Shown here one piece after another: positions 1-5,586 of a stretch of 5,827 nucleotides of DNA. The DNA comes from Planctomycetaceae bacterium (GTDB lineage: Bacteria > Planctomycetota > Planctomycetia > Pirellulales > Thermoguttaceae). How positions within the stretch are numbered: the stretch's first letter is position 1; each line of letters opens with the position of its first letter. The notes under the pieces are model-generated. The model saw only the letters and a program-made list of their open reading frames with translations. It had not been told where the DNA came from and did no database searches. The position numbers and the translations under genes are program-made. Location: assembly GCA_031267635.1 (NCBI GenBank), contig JAIRYX010000162.1, positions 1-5,827 of the forward strand, written 5' to 3'.

Positions 1-124
1 CGGCGGGATTCAACATGAGGAAAATTCTACGCAAGCTCTAGCGACATTCTTCTTCTCCTTTACGTGACTTTCACGAATCCGAGAACGGATTCAGAAAATA
101 ACGGACAACACTCTTGCCCGTTCC

Positions 125-614
125 TTGTCGGCTGCGCAACTTTCATCCAAGAAACGGCGAACCGCCCAGTTCCAAGCTGATTTTTTCGTATCCGCCTTGC
201 TATGCCGCTTGGCTTGCGAACCAAATGAACGTGTGGCTGATGAGATCGCGACGATGAAATTTTCACGGAAACTTTTTCAGGGACGACTATCTATGTGCGA
301 AAACAAGATCGAACACGCGGGCATGTGTTTGTCGTGATGTTATCGTACTTGTTAATACAAAAGTTGCGAGACTGTTGGGGAACGTTGGACATAAGGTTGA
401 GGAAGGAATTGAGTTATTGAAAACGCTATGCACTGTTGAAGTTCAACTCGACGGCAACATCCCTGCTCTTTATGTTCCCAAACCGCACAAAGAACTCGAA
501 CAACTCCTGACGCTTGCCAACATCCCAATCCCTGAAATCATCCCTGCAAAAATCAAAACCAAACACCAAAACAAAACTAAAAAATGTAGCCAACAAATCA
601 AAAACAAAAATTGA
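125..614 (+). pseudogene. Decayed transposase C-terminus, IS1634-like, with frameshifts
   Basis: This is the remnant of a DDE transposase, read across three frames. Around 233-280 one frame reads VADEIATMKFSRKLFQ, which resembles the family block VExxFRTMKTxxLE. From 280 the next frame reads GTTIYVRK, then RTRGHVFVVMLSYLLIQKL up to about 390. From about 390 a third frame reads VEEGIELLKTLCTVEVQLDG, then ALYVPKPHKELEQLL and IPEIIPAK, ending at TGA 612-614 with a Lys/Asn-rich tail. Joined, these give the order I remember for IS1634-type C-termini: RTMK, IYVRK, RTRGHVFVVML, a Leu/Thr-rich helix, then a P-x-P-x-x-x-x-x-x-LL tail. At least two frameshifts separate the blocks, so no functional enzyme is made. 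The part before about 233 is open but I cannot align it, and the N-terminal two thirds of a transposase are missing or lie outside the window. The family name is from memory, not from a search. Confidence 0.6.
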
Positions 615-690
615 CGTAAATACTAAAGTATCAATAACTTACAGTGGAAACTCTTGTTTGATTGAAAAGGAACTTCCGTTTTAATATACC

Positions 691-849
691 TTACGCAGGT
701 AATATTTTATAGTTTTTGAAGTTTTGGAATTCAAGATTCATAAAGGTTGTCACTTCTTCTTTGTCTTGTTGATCCAATTTGTTCCAGGCAAAATGAGCCG
801 CATCGACAAATACCAACCCAGATTCACCTGCTTTTGCTCTCGGGGACTT
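691..849 (-). pseudogene. Short transposase fragment, IS630-like
   Basis: Read on the minus strand, 849 to 691 is open (52 codons plus TAA) but begins directly after an in-frame TAG and has no start codon of its own. Its first part reads SPRAKAGESGLVFVDAAHFAW. This closely resembles the first catalytic-Asp block of IS630/Tc1-type transposases (a hydrophobic strand followed by VDAAHF). The rest, including DKEEVTTFMNLEFQNFKN, I cannot assign with confidence; it may be a C-terminal piece joined by deletion. The upstream limit coincides with the arm of the inverted-repeat element at 843-931, so that element may have interrupted or replaced the 5' part. The other frame over this stretch (944 to 750) has no recognisable content. 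The match is short, so the identification is tentative. Confidence 0.4.
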
Positions 850-931
850 CTAAAAAACTCATTTTCAACACATATGACCGTTGAAAAATAAGGGCTTACG
901 AATATTTGGGGGGAGGTTTTTAGAAGTTCCC
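843..931. repeat. MITE-like element with 16-bp terminal inverted repeats
   Basis: The left end (843-858) reads GGGACTTCTAAAAAAC and the right end (916-931) reads GTTTTTAGAAGTTCCC. The two are inverted copies differing only by single-base indels. Inside lies a second, nested inverted repeat, ATTTTCAAC (861-869) against GTTGAAAAAT (880-889). No coding capacity is evident and I see no clear target-site duplication. The size and the terminal repeats fit a miniature inverted-repeat element or a folded repetitive element. A simple large hairpin is the alternative. Confidence 0.55.
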
Positions 932-1110
932 AGTAATGTTTCAATCCGGTGAATAGAACGAAATATATTCAAAACGTGACAAATTTTCTTTTTTTTTTTG
1001 CTATTTTACACAAAGCATTCACGATAGCAGAAAATTTTCTACTAAAATAGTAAAATTTCATACTCATTTTTGGGGAATAGATTTGATTTTAATAGGAAAC
1101 GGCGGGGCTT
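932..1110. other. AT-rich intergenic DNA upstream of serC
   Basis: No gene is visible. The stretch holds a run of 11 T (989-999), an AGAAAATTTTCT palindrome at about 1030-1041 and a TACTA-AAA-TAGTA dyad just after it. Such A/T tracts directly upstream of a promoter can act as UP-element or curved DNA, but that is inference only. Confidence 0.4.
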
Positions 1111-1138
1111 TTGACGAAAATAGACAATGAGGTATAAT
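1111..1138 (+). promoter_or_regulatory. Sigma70-type promoter of serC
   Basis: The -35 box TTGACG (1111-1116, five of six consensus bases) is followed after 16 bp by a perfect -10 box TATAAT (1133-1138). Transcription would start near 1145, leaving an untranslated leader of about 45 nt before ATG 1190. The in-frame ATG at 1127 lies inside the promoter spacer and so cannot be the translation start. Confidence 0.75.
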
Positions 1139-1163
1139 AAAAAAGTGTTTTTTACTATACCTC
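1129..1163. promoter_or_regulatory. 35-bp dyad over the serC -10 box and transcription start
   Basis: GAGGTATA-a-TAAAAAA (1129-1144), the centre GTG (1145-1147), then TTTTTTA-c-TATACCTC (1148-1163) form an inverted repeat with 15 of 16 positions paired. The centre falls at the predicted transcription start and the left arm contains the -10 box. A regulator bound here would compete with RNA polymerase. If transcribed from an upstream start it would instead form a strong hairpin. No T-run follows, so it does not look like an intrinsic terminator. Confidence 0.6.
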
Positions 1164-1189
1164 TGATTATTAAAACAAAAGGAGTTTCC

Positions 1190-2278
1190 ATGCAAGATCG
1201 CGTCTATAATTTTTCGGCAGGTCCTGCCGTTCTTCCGTTGACCGTTTTGAAAAGAGCGAAAGAAGAACTCGTTTCATTGCCCGGAGTCGGAATTTCTATT
1301 CTCGAAGTCAGTCATCGTTCCAAGCCATTTGAAGAAATCATGGAAGCGGCCGAAATCAATATCCGAAAACTGTTGAACATCCCGAACAATTATCGCGTTC
1401 TCTTTTTGCAAGGCGGTGCGTTGCTTCAATTTGCGATGGTTCCGATGAACATTCTCGGTGGAAAATCGGCGGATTATCTTGTCACCGGAACGTGGAGCAA
1501 AACCGCACTCGGCGAGGCGAAAACGCAAGGAACAATCAATACGATTTGGGACGGCTCGGAAACAAAATTTACCCGAAATCCTGTCGCGGGCGAGCTTTCC
1601 GTCAATCCCAACGCGGCGTATTGTTATTTGACTTCCAACGAAACGATTCAAGGCGTGCAGTGGCAAGCGTATCCGAACACGGGCAATGTGCCGCTTGTTT
1701 GTGACGCTTCGTCAGACATTTTTTGCCGTCCGACCGATATTTCTAAATTTGGAATTTATTTTGCCTGCGCTCAGAAAAATGCCGGTCCCGCCGGAGTAAC
1801 GATTGTCATTATTCGCGACGACTTGATGGAACGTGTTCCTGCCAATTTGCCGAAACTCCTAAATTACAAAGTCCTTGCGGAAGGAAAATCAATGGTCAAC
1901 ACGCCGCCGTGTTTCTCAATTTACATGGTGCAGTTGGTTACGGAATGGCTTCTTGACCACATCGGCGGACTTGACAAGATGTATGAACGGAATCTCGAAA
2001 AAGCCAAATTGTTGTATGACGCAATCGACAATTCCGGCGGTTTTTATCGCGGACACGCGGTGAAAGAAGATCGCTCACTTATGAATGTGCCATTTGTGCT
2101 TGCCAACGACGACCTGACAAAGCCGTTTCTTGAAGAAGCGAAAACACATAAATTGGTGCAGCTTTCCGGTCATCGTAGCGTTGGCGGTTGCCGCGCGTCA
2201 ATTTATAACGCGATGCCGCTCGAAGGCGTAGCCGCTCTCCGTGATTTCATGGCGGATTTCGCAAAGACAAACGGATAA
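1190..2278 (+). CDS. serC: Phosphoserine aminotransferase (SerC), PLP-dependent
   Basis: This cytosolic class-V aminotransferase exchanges the amino group between glutamate and 3-phosphohydroxypyruvate to give phosphoserine, the second step of serine synthesis. In many bacteria it also serves pyridoxal-phosphate synthesis. At 362 residues from ATG 1190 it is the usual SerC length. Visible motifs are NFSAGPA at residues 7-13, SHRSKPF at 41-47 (substrate-binding His/Arg), LQGGA at 73-77, TGTWSK at 99-104, CDASSD at 171-176 (the Asp that contacts the pyridine nitrogen), AQKN at 194-197 with the PLP-binding Lys196, NTPP at 237-240, and GHRSVGGCRASIYNAMP at 327-343. The start is chosen because GGAG at 1181-1184 lies 5 nt upstream, and because the longer frame from 1127 begins inside the promoter. 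No key residue is missing. It stands alone on this strand, with no serA or serB visible, and its promoter carries an unusual dyad. Confidence 0.97.
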   Translation: MQDRVYNFSAGPAVLPLTVLKRAKEELVSLPGVGISILEVSHRSKPFEEIMEAAEINIRKLLNIPNNYRVLFLQGGALLQFAMVPMNILGGKSADYLVTGTWSKTALGEAKTQGTINTIWDGSETKFTRNPVAGELSVNPNAAYCYLTSNETIQGVQWQAYPNTGNVPLVCDASSDIFCRPTDISKFGIYFACAQKNAGPAGVTIVIIRDDLMERVPANLPKLLNYKVLAEGKSMVNTPPCFSIYMVQLVTEWLLDHIGGLDKMYERNLEKAKLLYDAIDNSGGFYRGHAVKEDRSLMNVPFVLANDDLTKPFLEEAKTHKLVQLSGHRSVGGCRASIYNAMPLEGVAALRDFMADFAKTNG

Positions 2279-2307
2279 AATTGCCAATCTCTAATAAAAT
2301 TTTTCAG

Positions 2308-2349
2308 CCACGAATGTACGAATTTGTTGCAAATATCTTTCATTCGTGG
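2308..2349. repeat. Inverted repeat downstream of serC (9-bp perfect stem)
   Basis: CCACGAATG (2308-2316) and CATTCGTGG (2341-2349) are perfect inverted copies. Between them a second hairpin, ATTTG-TTG-CAAAT (2322-2334), is nested. It lies 30 bp after the serC stop codon and could act as an mRNA 3'-end structure or be a small dispersed repeat. No T-run follows, so it is not a standard intrinsic terminator. Confidence 0.5.
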
Positions 2350-2363
2350 AGATATTCTTGGTG

Positions 2364-2384
2364 CTTAAAAAATCGGTTTTTAAG
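2364..2384 (+). terminator. AT-rich stem-loop, possible serC transcription end
   Basis: CTTAAAAA (2364-2371), loop ATCGG, then TTTTTAAG (2377-2384) form a perfect 8-bp stem. The T-run is within the 3' arm rather than after a GC-rich stem. It may work as a weak, bidirectional terminator between serC and the converging minus-strand genes, but the evidence is structural only. Confidence 0.3.
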
Positions 2385-2524
2385 ACAAGCTTATTGTTTA
2401 TCTGTCTCTAACGTCCCTTTGTTTTAATGAAAAGGGGCAATTGGAAGCTTTGGGGACAAGGTGAGGTATCTGAAAAAGAATGCTGAAAATTAGAAAAAAT
2501 TTTTCCTCAAAATCTTCAACGCAA

Positions 2525-2557
2525 GTTCCCAATGTTCCTTCGTGTCCCAGTTGTTCC
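2525..2557. repeat. Degenerate 9-bp repeats (GTTCC/GTCCC units), left copy
   Basis: Four units begin at 2525 (GTTCCC), 2534 (GTTCC), 2544 (GTCCC) and 2553 (GTTCC), spaced 9, 10 and 9 bp. They lie just past the stop codon of the DUF1559 gene ending at 2576. A related array in opposite orientation lies beyond that gene's start, at 3751-3777. Apart from serC's 3' structures and a CCCTTT/AAAGGG dyad at 2415-2437, the rest of 2279-2575 shows nothing I can name. Confidence 0.5.
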
Positions 2558-2575
2558 TGATCAATTCAAGATTTT

Positions 2576-3688
2576 TCAATTGCTAACGCTTTCGCCGCCG
2601 TTGATGGATCCCATTGCGCCCCAAACACCGAAGGGCGAAATGCCGGAAATGACAGGCGTTGTGGTATCGGTCAGCGTTCCGGCATTGATCGTGTCGGAAA
2701 CAAAAGTTGCCGAGCCGTCGCCCAGTGAAACGTTCACGCCGCCGGTGTGATAGCTCGACGCGGAAACCATCATTCGCGCGTCATAATTTAACTCCGCGCC
2801 GGAGCAACTCGGCGAGTTCGGCGGAAGGATCGTTGAGAAACTCGACGGGCCGCGTCCGTCCGCCCAGCGAGTTCCAAAGTGATCGCCGGCTTGAGTTTCT
2901 ACGTCGGTTTTGTAATTATTTCCTTCGCGCGTGTCCAAACAACTTTTCGGCGTAACCGCCGCACCGCCGCCAACCGTATTACCGATTCCGGCGATCTTCA
3001 ACGCATACGCGCCGTGAATCTTGACTCGCCCTGCTGAAGCTGCCGAAACGCACCGTTCCGAAAAAACAGTCGTGTGACTTGTGCCGTCGGAAAGACTTGC
3101 CATCGTATGCCATTTGCAACGGAAATCCGCACTGTTATTATAACTTGTACCGGCTGCACGAACAAATGTACCGCGATTGTTTTCGAGAGTTTGATCTGAA
3201 GCGGTAGCGCTAAAGTTATTTCTATCCGCCCAATCGCCTAACGAAAAAACATAATTGGCTCGTCCATCCGAAACTTTTGCGTTTGACTCGGAGGGGCAAA
3301 GCAGAGGTTTGATGAGGCGATCATTCCATGGTGCGCCGCTATCTGCCCCTGTTCCCGAATTGCTGCCGGTTGTTGCTTCTTCGTACAGCGATTGCTGTTC
3401 GTAGAACGGCATCAACACCAGAAACGGTGTATATCCATTAAAATTGGTTGTCGGTGCGCTCGGTCGGCAAAACCGGCTGTTGCCCGCCGGAAACGATTTG
3501 TATGCGTCGTGGTAAGTGTGCAACGCAAGGGAGAATTGTTTTAACTGATTGGAACACTGCATTCGCCGTGCCGCCTCACGTGCGGCTTGAACCGCAGGAA
3601 GAAGCAACGCAACCAAAATACCAATGATCGCAATCACCACAAGAAGCTCAACTAACGTGAACCCGTAAGCTTTTAATTTTTGTGCCAT
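2576..3688 (-). CDS. DUF1559 prepilin-like protein A (H-X9-DG family)
   Basis: This 370-residue protein belongs to the large planctomycete family of pseudopilin-like proteins, whose function is not established. The N-terminus is a classic prepilin signal. A short basic leader ends in Gly9, the predicted cleavage and methylation site is G|FTLVE with Glu14 at mature position 5, and a hydrophobic helix runs from about 13 to 33, followed by the family's QAAREAARRMQC stretch. A C-terminal H-X9-DG motif has His314 and Asp324-Gly325, and the tail reads SPFGVWGAMGSINGGE. It should be membrane-anchored by its N-terminal helix with the globular part outside. Start ATG 3688 is preferred over ATG 3703: AAAGG sits 7 nt upstream of 3688, nothing resembling a ribosome site precedes 3703, and the same leader box occurs before the other DUF1559 gene. 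It follows a lipoprotein gene on the same strand, 163 bp away. Confidence 0.92.
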   Translation of the reverse strand: MAQKLKAYGFTLVELLVVIAIIGILVALLLPAVQAAREAARRMQCSNQLKQFSLALHTYHDAYKSFPAGNSRFCRPSAPTTNFNGYTPFLVLMPFYEQQSLYEEATTGSNSGTGADSGAPWNDRLIKPLLCPSESNAKVSDGRANYVFSLGDWADRNNFSATASDQTLENNRGTFVRAAGTSYNNSADFRCKWHTMASLSDGTSHTTVFSERCVSAASAGRVKIHGAYALKIAGIGNTVGGGAAVTPKSCLDTREGNNYKTDVETQAGDHFGTRWADGRGPSSFSTILPPNSPSCSGAELNYDARMMVSASSYHTGGVNVSLGDGSATFVSDTINAGTLTDTTTPVISGISPFGVWGAMGSINGGESVSN

Positions 3689-3705
3689 TGTGAAACCTTT
3701 CATTA
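3689..3705 (-). promoter_or_regulatory. Leader box and ribosome site of DUF1559 gene A
   Basis: The minus strand reads TAATGAAAGGTTTCACA immediately before ATG 3688. The block TAATGAA-AGGTTTCA recurs before the other DUF1559 gene (5590-5605) with only one extra base. It contains the Shine-Dalgarno AAAGG. Sharing it between two paralogues supports both starts. Confidence 0.6.
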
Positions 3706-3750
3706 ACGGTTTTTATAAAATTTAAAGTTGTTAGGAAAATTCGAACTCTT

Positions 3751-3777
3751 GGGACAAGTGGGACGCAAGGGACTTGA
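3751..3777. repeat. Three tandem 9-bp repeats (GGGAC + 4), right copy
   Basis: GGGACAAGT (3751-3759), GGGACGCAA (3760-3768) and GGGACTTGA (3769-3777) are head-to-tail 9-mers sharing GGGAC. They resemble, in opposite orientation, the units at 2525-2557 on the far side of the same gene. Confidence 0.6.
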
Positions 3778-3826
3778 AACAGCGCAAGCGGCATGTTCAT
3801 TAAGTCCCTGAAATCTCCCATGTCCC
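3768..3826. repeat. Inverted repeat AGGGACTT/AAGTCCCT with further TCCC units
   Basis: AGGGACTT (3768-3775) is matched by AAGTCCCT (3802-3809), a perfect 8-bp inverted repeat with a 26-nt loop. Two more TCCC words follow at 3816-3819 and 3823-3826, making the whole spacer a mirror of GGGAC words against GTCCC words. It lies between the lipoprotein stop codon and DUF1559 gene A. There is no T-run, so termination is unlikely. Confidence 0.5.
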
Positions 3827-3851
3827 TGCATGTCATTCGGAATCAATACAC

Positions 3852-4301
3852 TTACTTTTTTGTGGGCGGCTTTCCTCCAACAGGTCTTTCAACTTGGATA
3901 TCAAACGATTTTGTGGAACCGTCAACCTTAATGGAGAGTCCAGAAGTTTGCCAATTTTCATATTTCGAGTGAATAATCCGAAAAGCAACCAAGTCGAATT
4001 TTCCATCTTTGTCCTCATCCACCGTTCCTTCTTCATAACGGTTTGCGCCGGTGATGAAGATTTTGTATTCCCCTTTAGGGATTCCGTCTTTTTCGCCCAG
4101 CCAACTCAGTTGAAACAAGCCCTCCTGATTAATTTGACTTCGTGCCATAAACTGACCGTCGGTAAACCCAACCGTTCCAACAGTAAGCGGTTCTCCGTTA
4201 TCGGCAAACGTTATTTTTCCGCCAAGTTGGACTTTTCTGCTGCACCCGGCAAATAACACGAGAACTACCCAAAACAGTAATAATAAATGTTTGTTCATCA
4301 T
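3852..4301 (-). CDS. Small planctomycete lipoprotein, carboxypeptidase-regulatory-like beta domain
   Basis: This 149-residue predicted lipoprotein has a type-II signal peptide: MMNKH, a hydrophobic core LLLLFWVVLVLFA, and lipobox LFAGC with lipidated Cys20. The mature part has the pattern of the transthyretin/carboxypeptidase-regulatory-like lipoproteins common beside DUF1559 genes: VQLGGKITFADNGEPLTVGTV (24-44), an inner GxFQLS strand (61-66), then DGIPKGEYKIFI (72-83) and a closing strand with TSGLSIKVDG (119-128). Residues 95-103 read DEDKDGKFD, like the first part of a calcium-binding loop, though the twelfth position is Ala instead of an acidic residue. Function is unknown; binding or scaffolding at the envelope is inference. 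ATG 4301 and the adjacent ATG 4298 are equivalent, and neither has a clear ribosome site. The longer frame from 4364 would start inside a terminator hairpin and would spoil the signal peptide. Confidence 0.85.
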   Translation of the reverse strand: MMNKHLLLLFWVVLVLFAGCSRKVQLGGKITFADNGEPLTVGTVGFTDGQFMARSQINQEGLFQLSWLGEKDGIPKGEYKIFITGANRYEEGTVDEDKDGKFDLVAFRIIHSKYENWQTSGLSIKVDGSTKSFDIQVERPVGGKPPTKK

Positions 4302-4332
4302 TGAATATTGAAAATGATTGTGAATATGTGAA

Positions 4333-4360
4333 TAAAAATGCGGCGGTTCAGTCGAACCGC
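4333..4360 (-). terminator. Intrinsic terminator after DUF1559 gene B
   Basis: On the minus strand GCGGTTC (4360-4354), loop GACT, GAACCGC (4349-4343) form a perfect 7-bp GC-rich stem. After CGCA comes TTTTT, then ATT. It begins 22 bp past the stop codon of the gene ending at 4382, so it should end or attenuate that transcript before the lipoprotein. Confidence 0.7.
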
Positions 4361-4381
4361 ACACGGAATATTTGTTTTTCT

Positions 4382-5548
4382 TTACGGCAAAGAGACTGTC
4401 TCGCCATTATTCACTTCAACCAGTGAACGGACTAGTTCAGGTAAAACATTTTTGCCGATAGATCGTACGCTTCCATCTCCTATACCGACATTTAATACAG
4501 AAGGATGAGAACTTCCTAATTGATAGAGTTGTTCCGCAGCATAACCGTCGCACATTTTATTCGGCTCTGGTCCGGCGGCAGGCGTCGGCGCAATCAAATT
4601 TGCGCTTCTCGTGACATATCTTGTTACATTCGTAACGGCACGACCAGATGGTCCTCCATTATCTGTGGTACATAGCCACGACCCATTCCATGTTCGCGAT
4701 GTGGCATCAACATCGCCATTTCCATCCGTTAACGCCCAAGAAGGAATATGTTTTTCTGCGAACGTAATCACGTTACTCGTTCCATCAGCCCAATACTCAA
4801 ATCCTTCGCGCGGTTCCCAACTTGAATTCTGTCCTCTACAAATTCGGAAAGGAAAAAAGTCACGCTTTAAACGTTCAGCGGCAGATTTCTGACTGCCTCC
4901 GGCATTGTTGTAACGCCAGAGCGTTGTCCAATAGTCACTAGCTATGTCGTCGATTGTGCAACTGGGAATAATATAATCACTCAGCGGCCCGCTGAGCTGT
5001 TGGCTACCGCTTTTTGTTCCGACAACGATTTTTTGTCCGCCGTTGGAGGAAGGACAACGATAGGCGGCGATACCGCATTCATTCTGCTCTGCGGAGGACA
5101 ACCCCAGAAACCATGTTTCTGGATTGGCATTAAACAGATTGCCTTCGACCGTCATTTTTTCGTAAAGCGAGTTTGCCTCCAAGTAAGGCAAAACGAGAAC
5201 GAAAAACGAGGGGCGATCACGATACAAACAGCCGGGCGGTACGGCTTGGCGAGCATCGTGAAAGTTGTGGATTGCCAGCCCGATTTGTTTGATGTTGTTT
5301 TGGCATTGTGAACGCCTTGCCGCTTCTCGCGCGGCTTGAACTGCGGGCAACAGAAGCGCGATCAAAATTCCAATGATCGCAATCACCACGAGTAATTCGA
5401 CCAGCGTAAACGCTCGACGAGCAAAAGATTTTTTTCCAAATCGGGCAGAAACACACGCAATAATACGGGCAACAAAGATCGAAATCGCACGTAAAATATG
5501 GCTCACTAACCATTTTACGCACCCCCCCCCCCCGATACATTTTGACAC
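4382..5548 (-). CDS. DUF1559 prepilin-like protein B, start uncertain, probably phase-variable
   Basis: This is a second H-X9-DG family pseudopilin-like protein, 388 residues if read from GTG 5548. The processing site is RRA|FTLVE (Ala46, Phe47, Glu51), followed by the hydrophobic helix FTLVELLVVIAIIGIL and QAAREAARRSQC. The H-X9-DG motif has His348 and Asp358-Gly359, and the tail is NNGETVSLP. The leader is unusually long, basic and partly hydrophobic (LRAISIFVARIIACV). It has Ala instead of Gly at -1, a substitution I recall as common in planctomycetes. The start is doubtful. GTG 5548 and the in-frame GTG 5506 both lack a ribosome site. ATG 5586, with AGAGG 8 nt upstream and a leader box shared with gene A, is the natural start but is out of frame because of a 12-G run. 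With 13 or 10 G the protein would begin MKKLNKAFNF and have a leader of about 59 residues. As written the gene may be OFF. Confidence 0.85.
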   Translation of the reverse strand: MSKCIGGGGCVKWLVSHILRAISIFVARIIACVSARFGKKSFARRAFTLVELLVVIAIIGILIALLLPAVQAAREAARRSQCQNNIKQIGLAIHNFHDARQAVPPGCLYRDRPSFFVLVLPYLEANSLYEKMTVEGNLFNANPETWFLGLSSAEQNECGIAAYRCPSSNGGQKIVVGTKSGSQQLSGPLSDYIIPSCTIDDIASDYWTTLWRYNNAGGSQKSAAERLKRDFFPFRICRGQNSSWEPREGFEYWADGTSNVITFAEKHIPSWALTDGNGDVDATSRTWNGSWLCTTDNGGPSGRAVTNVTRYVTRSANLIAPTPAAGPEPNKMCDGYAAEQLYQLGSSHPSVLNVGIGDGSVRSIGKNVLPELVRSLVEVNNGETVSLP

Positions 5549-5586
5549 AATTCAAGAAAATTAAACGCTTTGTTTAGCTTTTTCAT
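5515..5586 (-). other. Short reading frame from the likely true start of DUF1559 gene B
   Basis: ATG 5586 opens a frame of 23 codons, MKKLNKAFNFLELCQNVS then four Gly and Ala, stopping at TAA 5517-5515 just after the G-run. AGAGG (5599-5595) sits 8 nt upstream. The first residues resemble those of protein A (MAQKLKAYGF). It is best read as the 5' end of gene B in its frame-shifted (OFF) state, rather than as an independent peptide. Confidence 0.6.
5522..5533 (-). repeat. Homopolymer of 12 G (sense strand) inside the 5' end of gene B
   Basis: Twelve consecutive C on the + strand read as G on the coding strand. Tracts of this length are prone to slipped-strand mispairing. In the ATG 5586 frame, 12 G leads to a stop within two codons, 13 or 10 G joins the DUF1559 frame, and 11 G gives a third frame of about 110 codons without a recognised domain. 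Confidence 0.8.

Noticed and set aside
375..614. Independent 79-residue hypothetical protein from TTG 375
   Set aside because: Its content is the C-terminal block of a frameshifted transposase, and the codons upstream of TTG carry no ribosome site.
683..706. Hairpin AATATACCT/AGGTAATATT as a terminator
   Set aside because: The stem is AT-rich and imperfect, overlaps the end of the transposase fragment, and is followed by only a short T-run.
750..944. 64-residue minus-strand reading frame across the inverted-repeat element
   Set aside because: It runs through both terminal repeats of the MITE-like element and has no recognisable content; the other minus-strand frame there shows a transposase motif.
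1127..1189. Upstream in-frame ATG that would lengthen SerC by 21 residues
   Set aside because: It lies between the -35 and -10 boxes of the promoter, the extra residues match nothing in SerC, and ATG 1190 has its own GGAG ribosome site and gives the family length.
1274..1666. 130-residue antisense frame inside serC
   Set aside because: It is opposite a fully conserved SerC sequence and has no domain or ribosome site.
4302..4364. N-terminal extension of the lipoprotein (170-residue reading)
   Set aside because: It starts inside a terminator hairpin and places 21 polar residues before a clear lipoprotein signal peptide.
5217..5555. 112-residue minus-strand frame overlapping the start of DUF1559 gene B
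   Set aside because: It is the +1 shadow of the prepilin frame and would be reached from ATG 5586 only with 11 G. Cys/Arg/Ser-rich translation with no domain is typical of a shadow frame.
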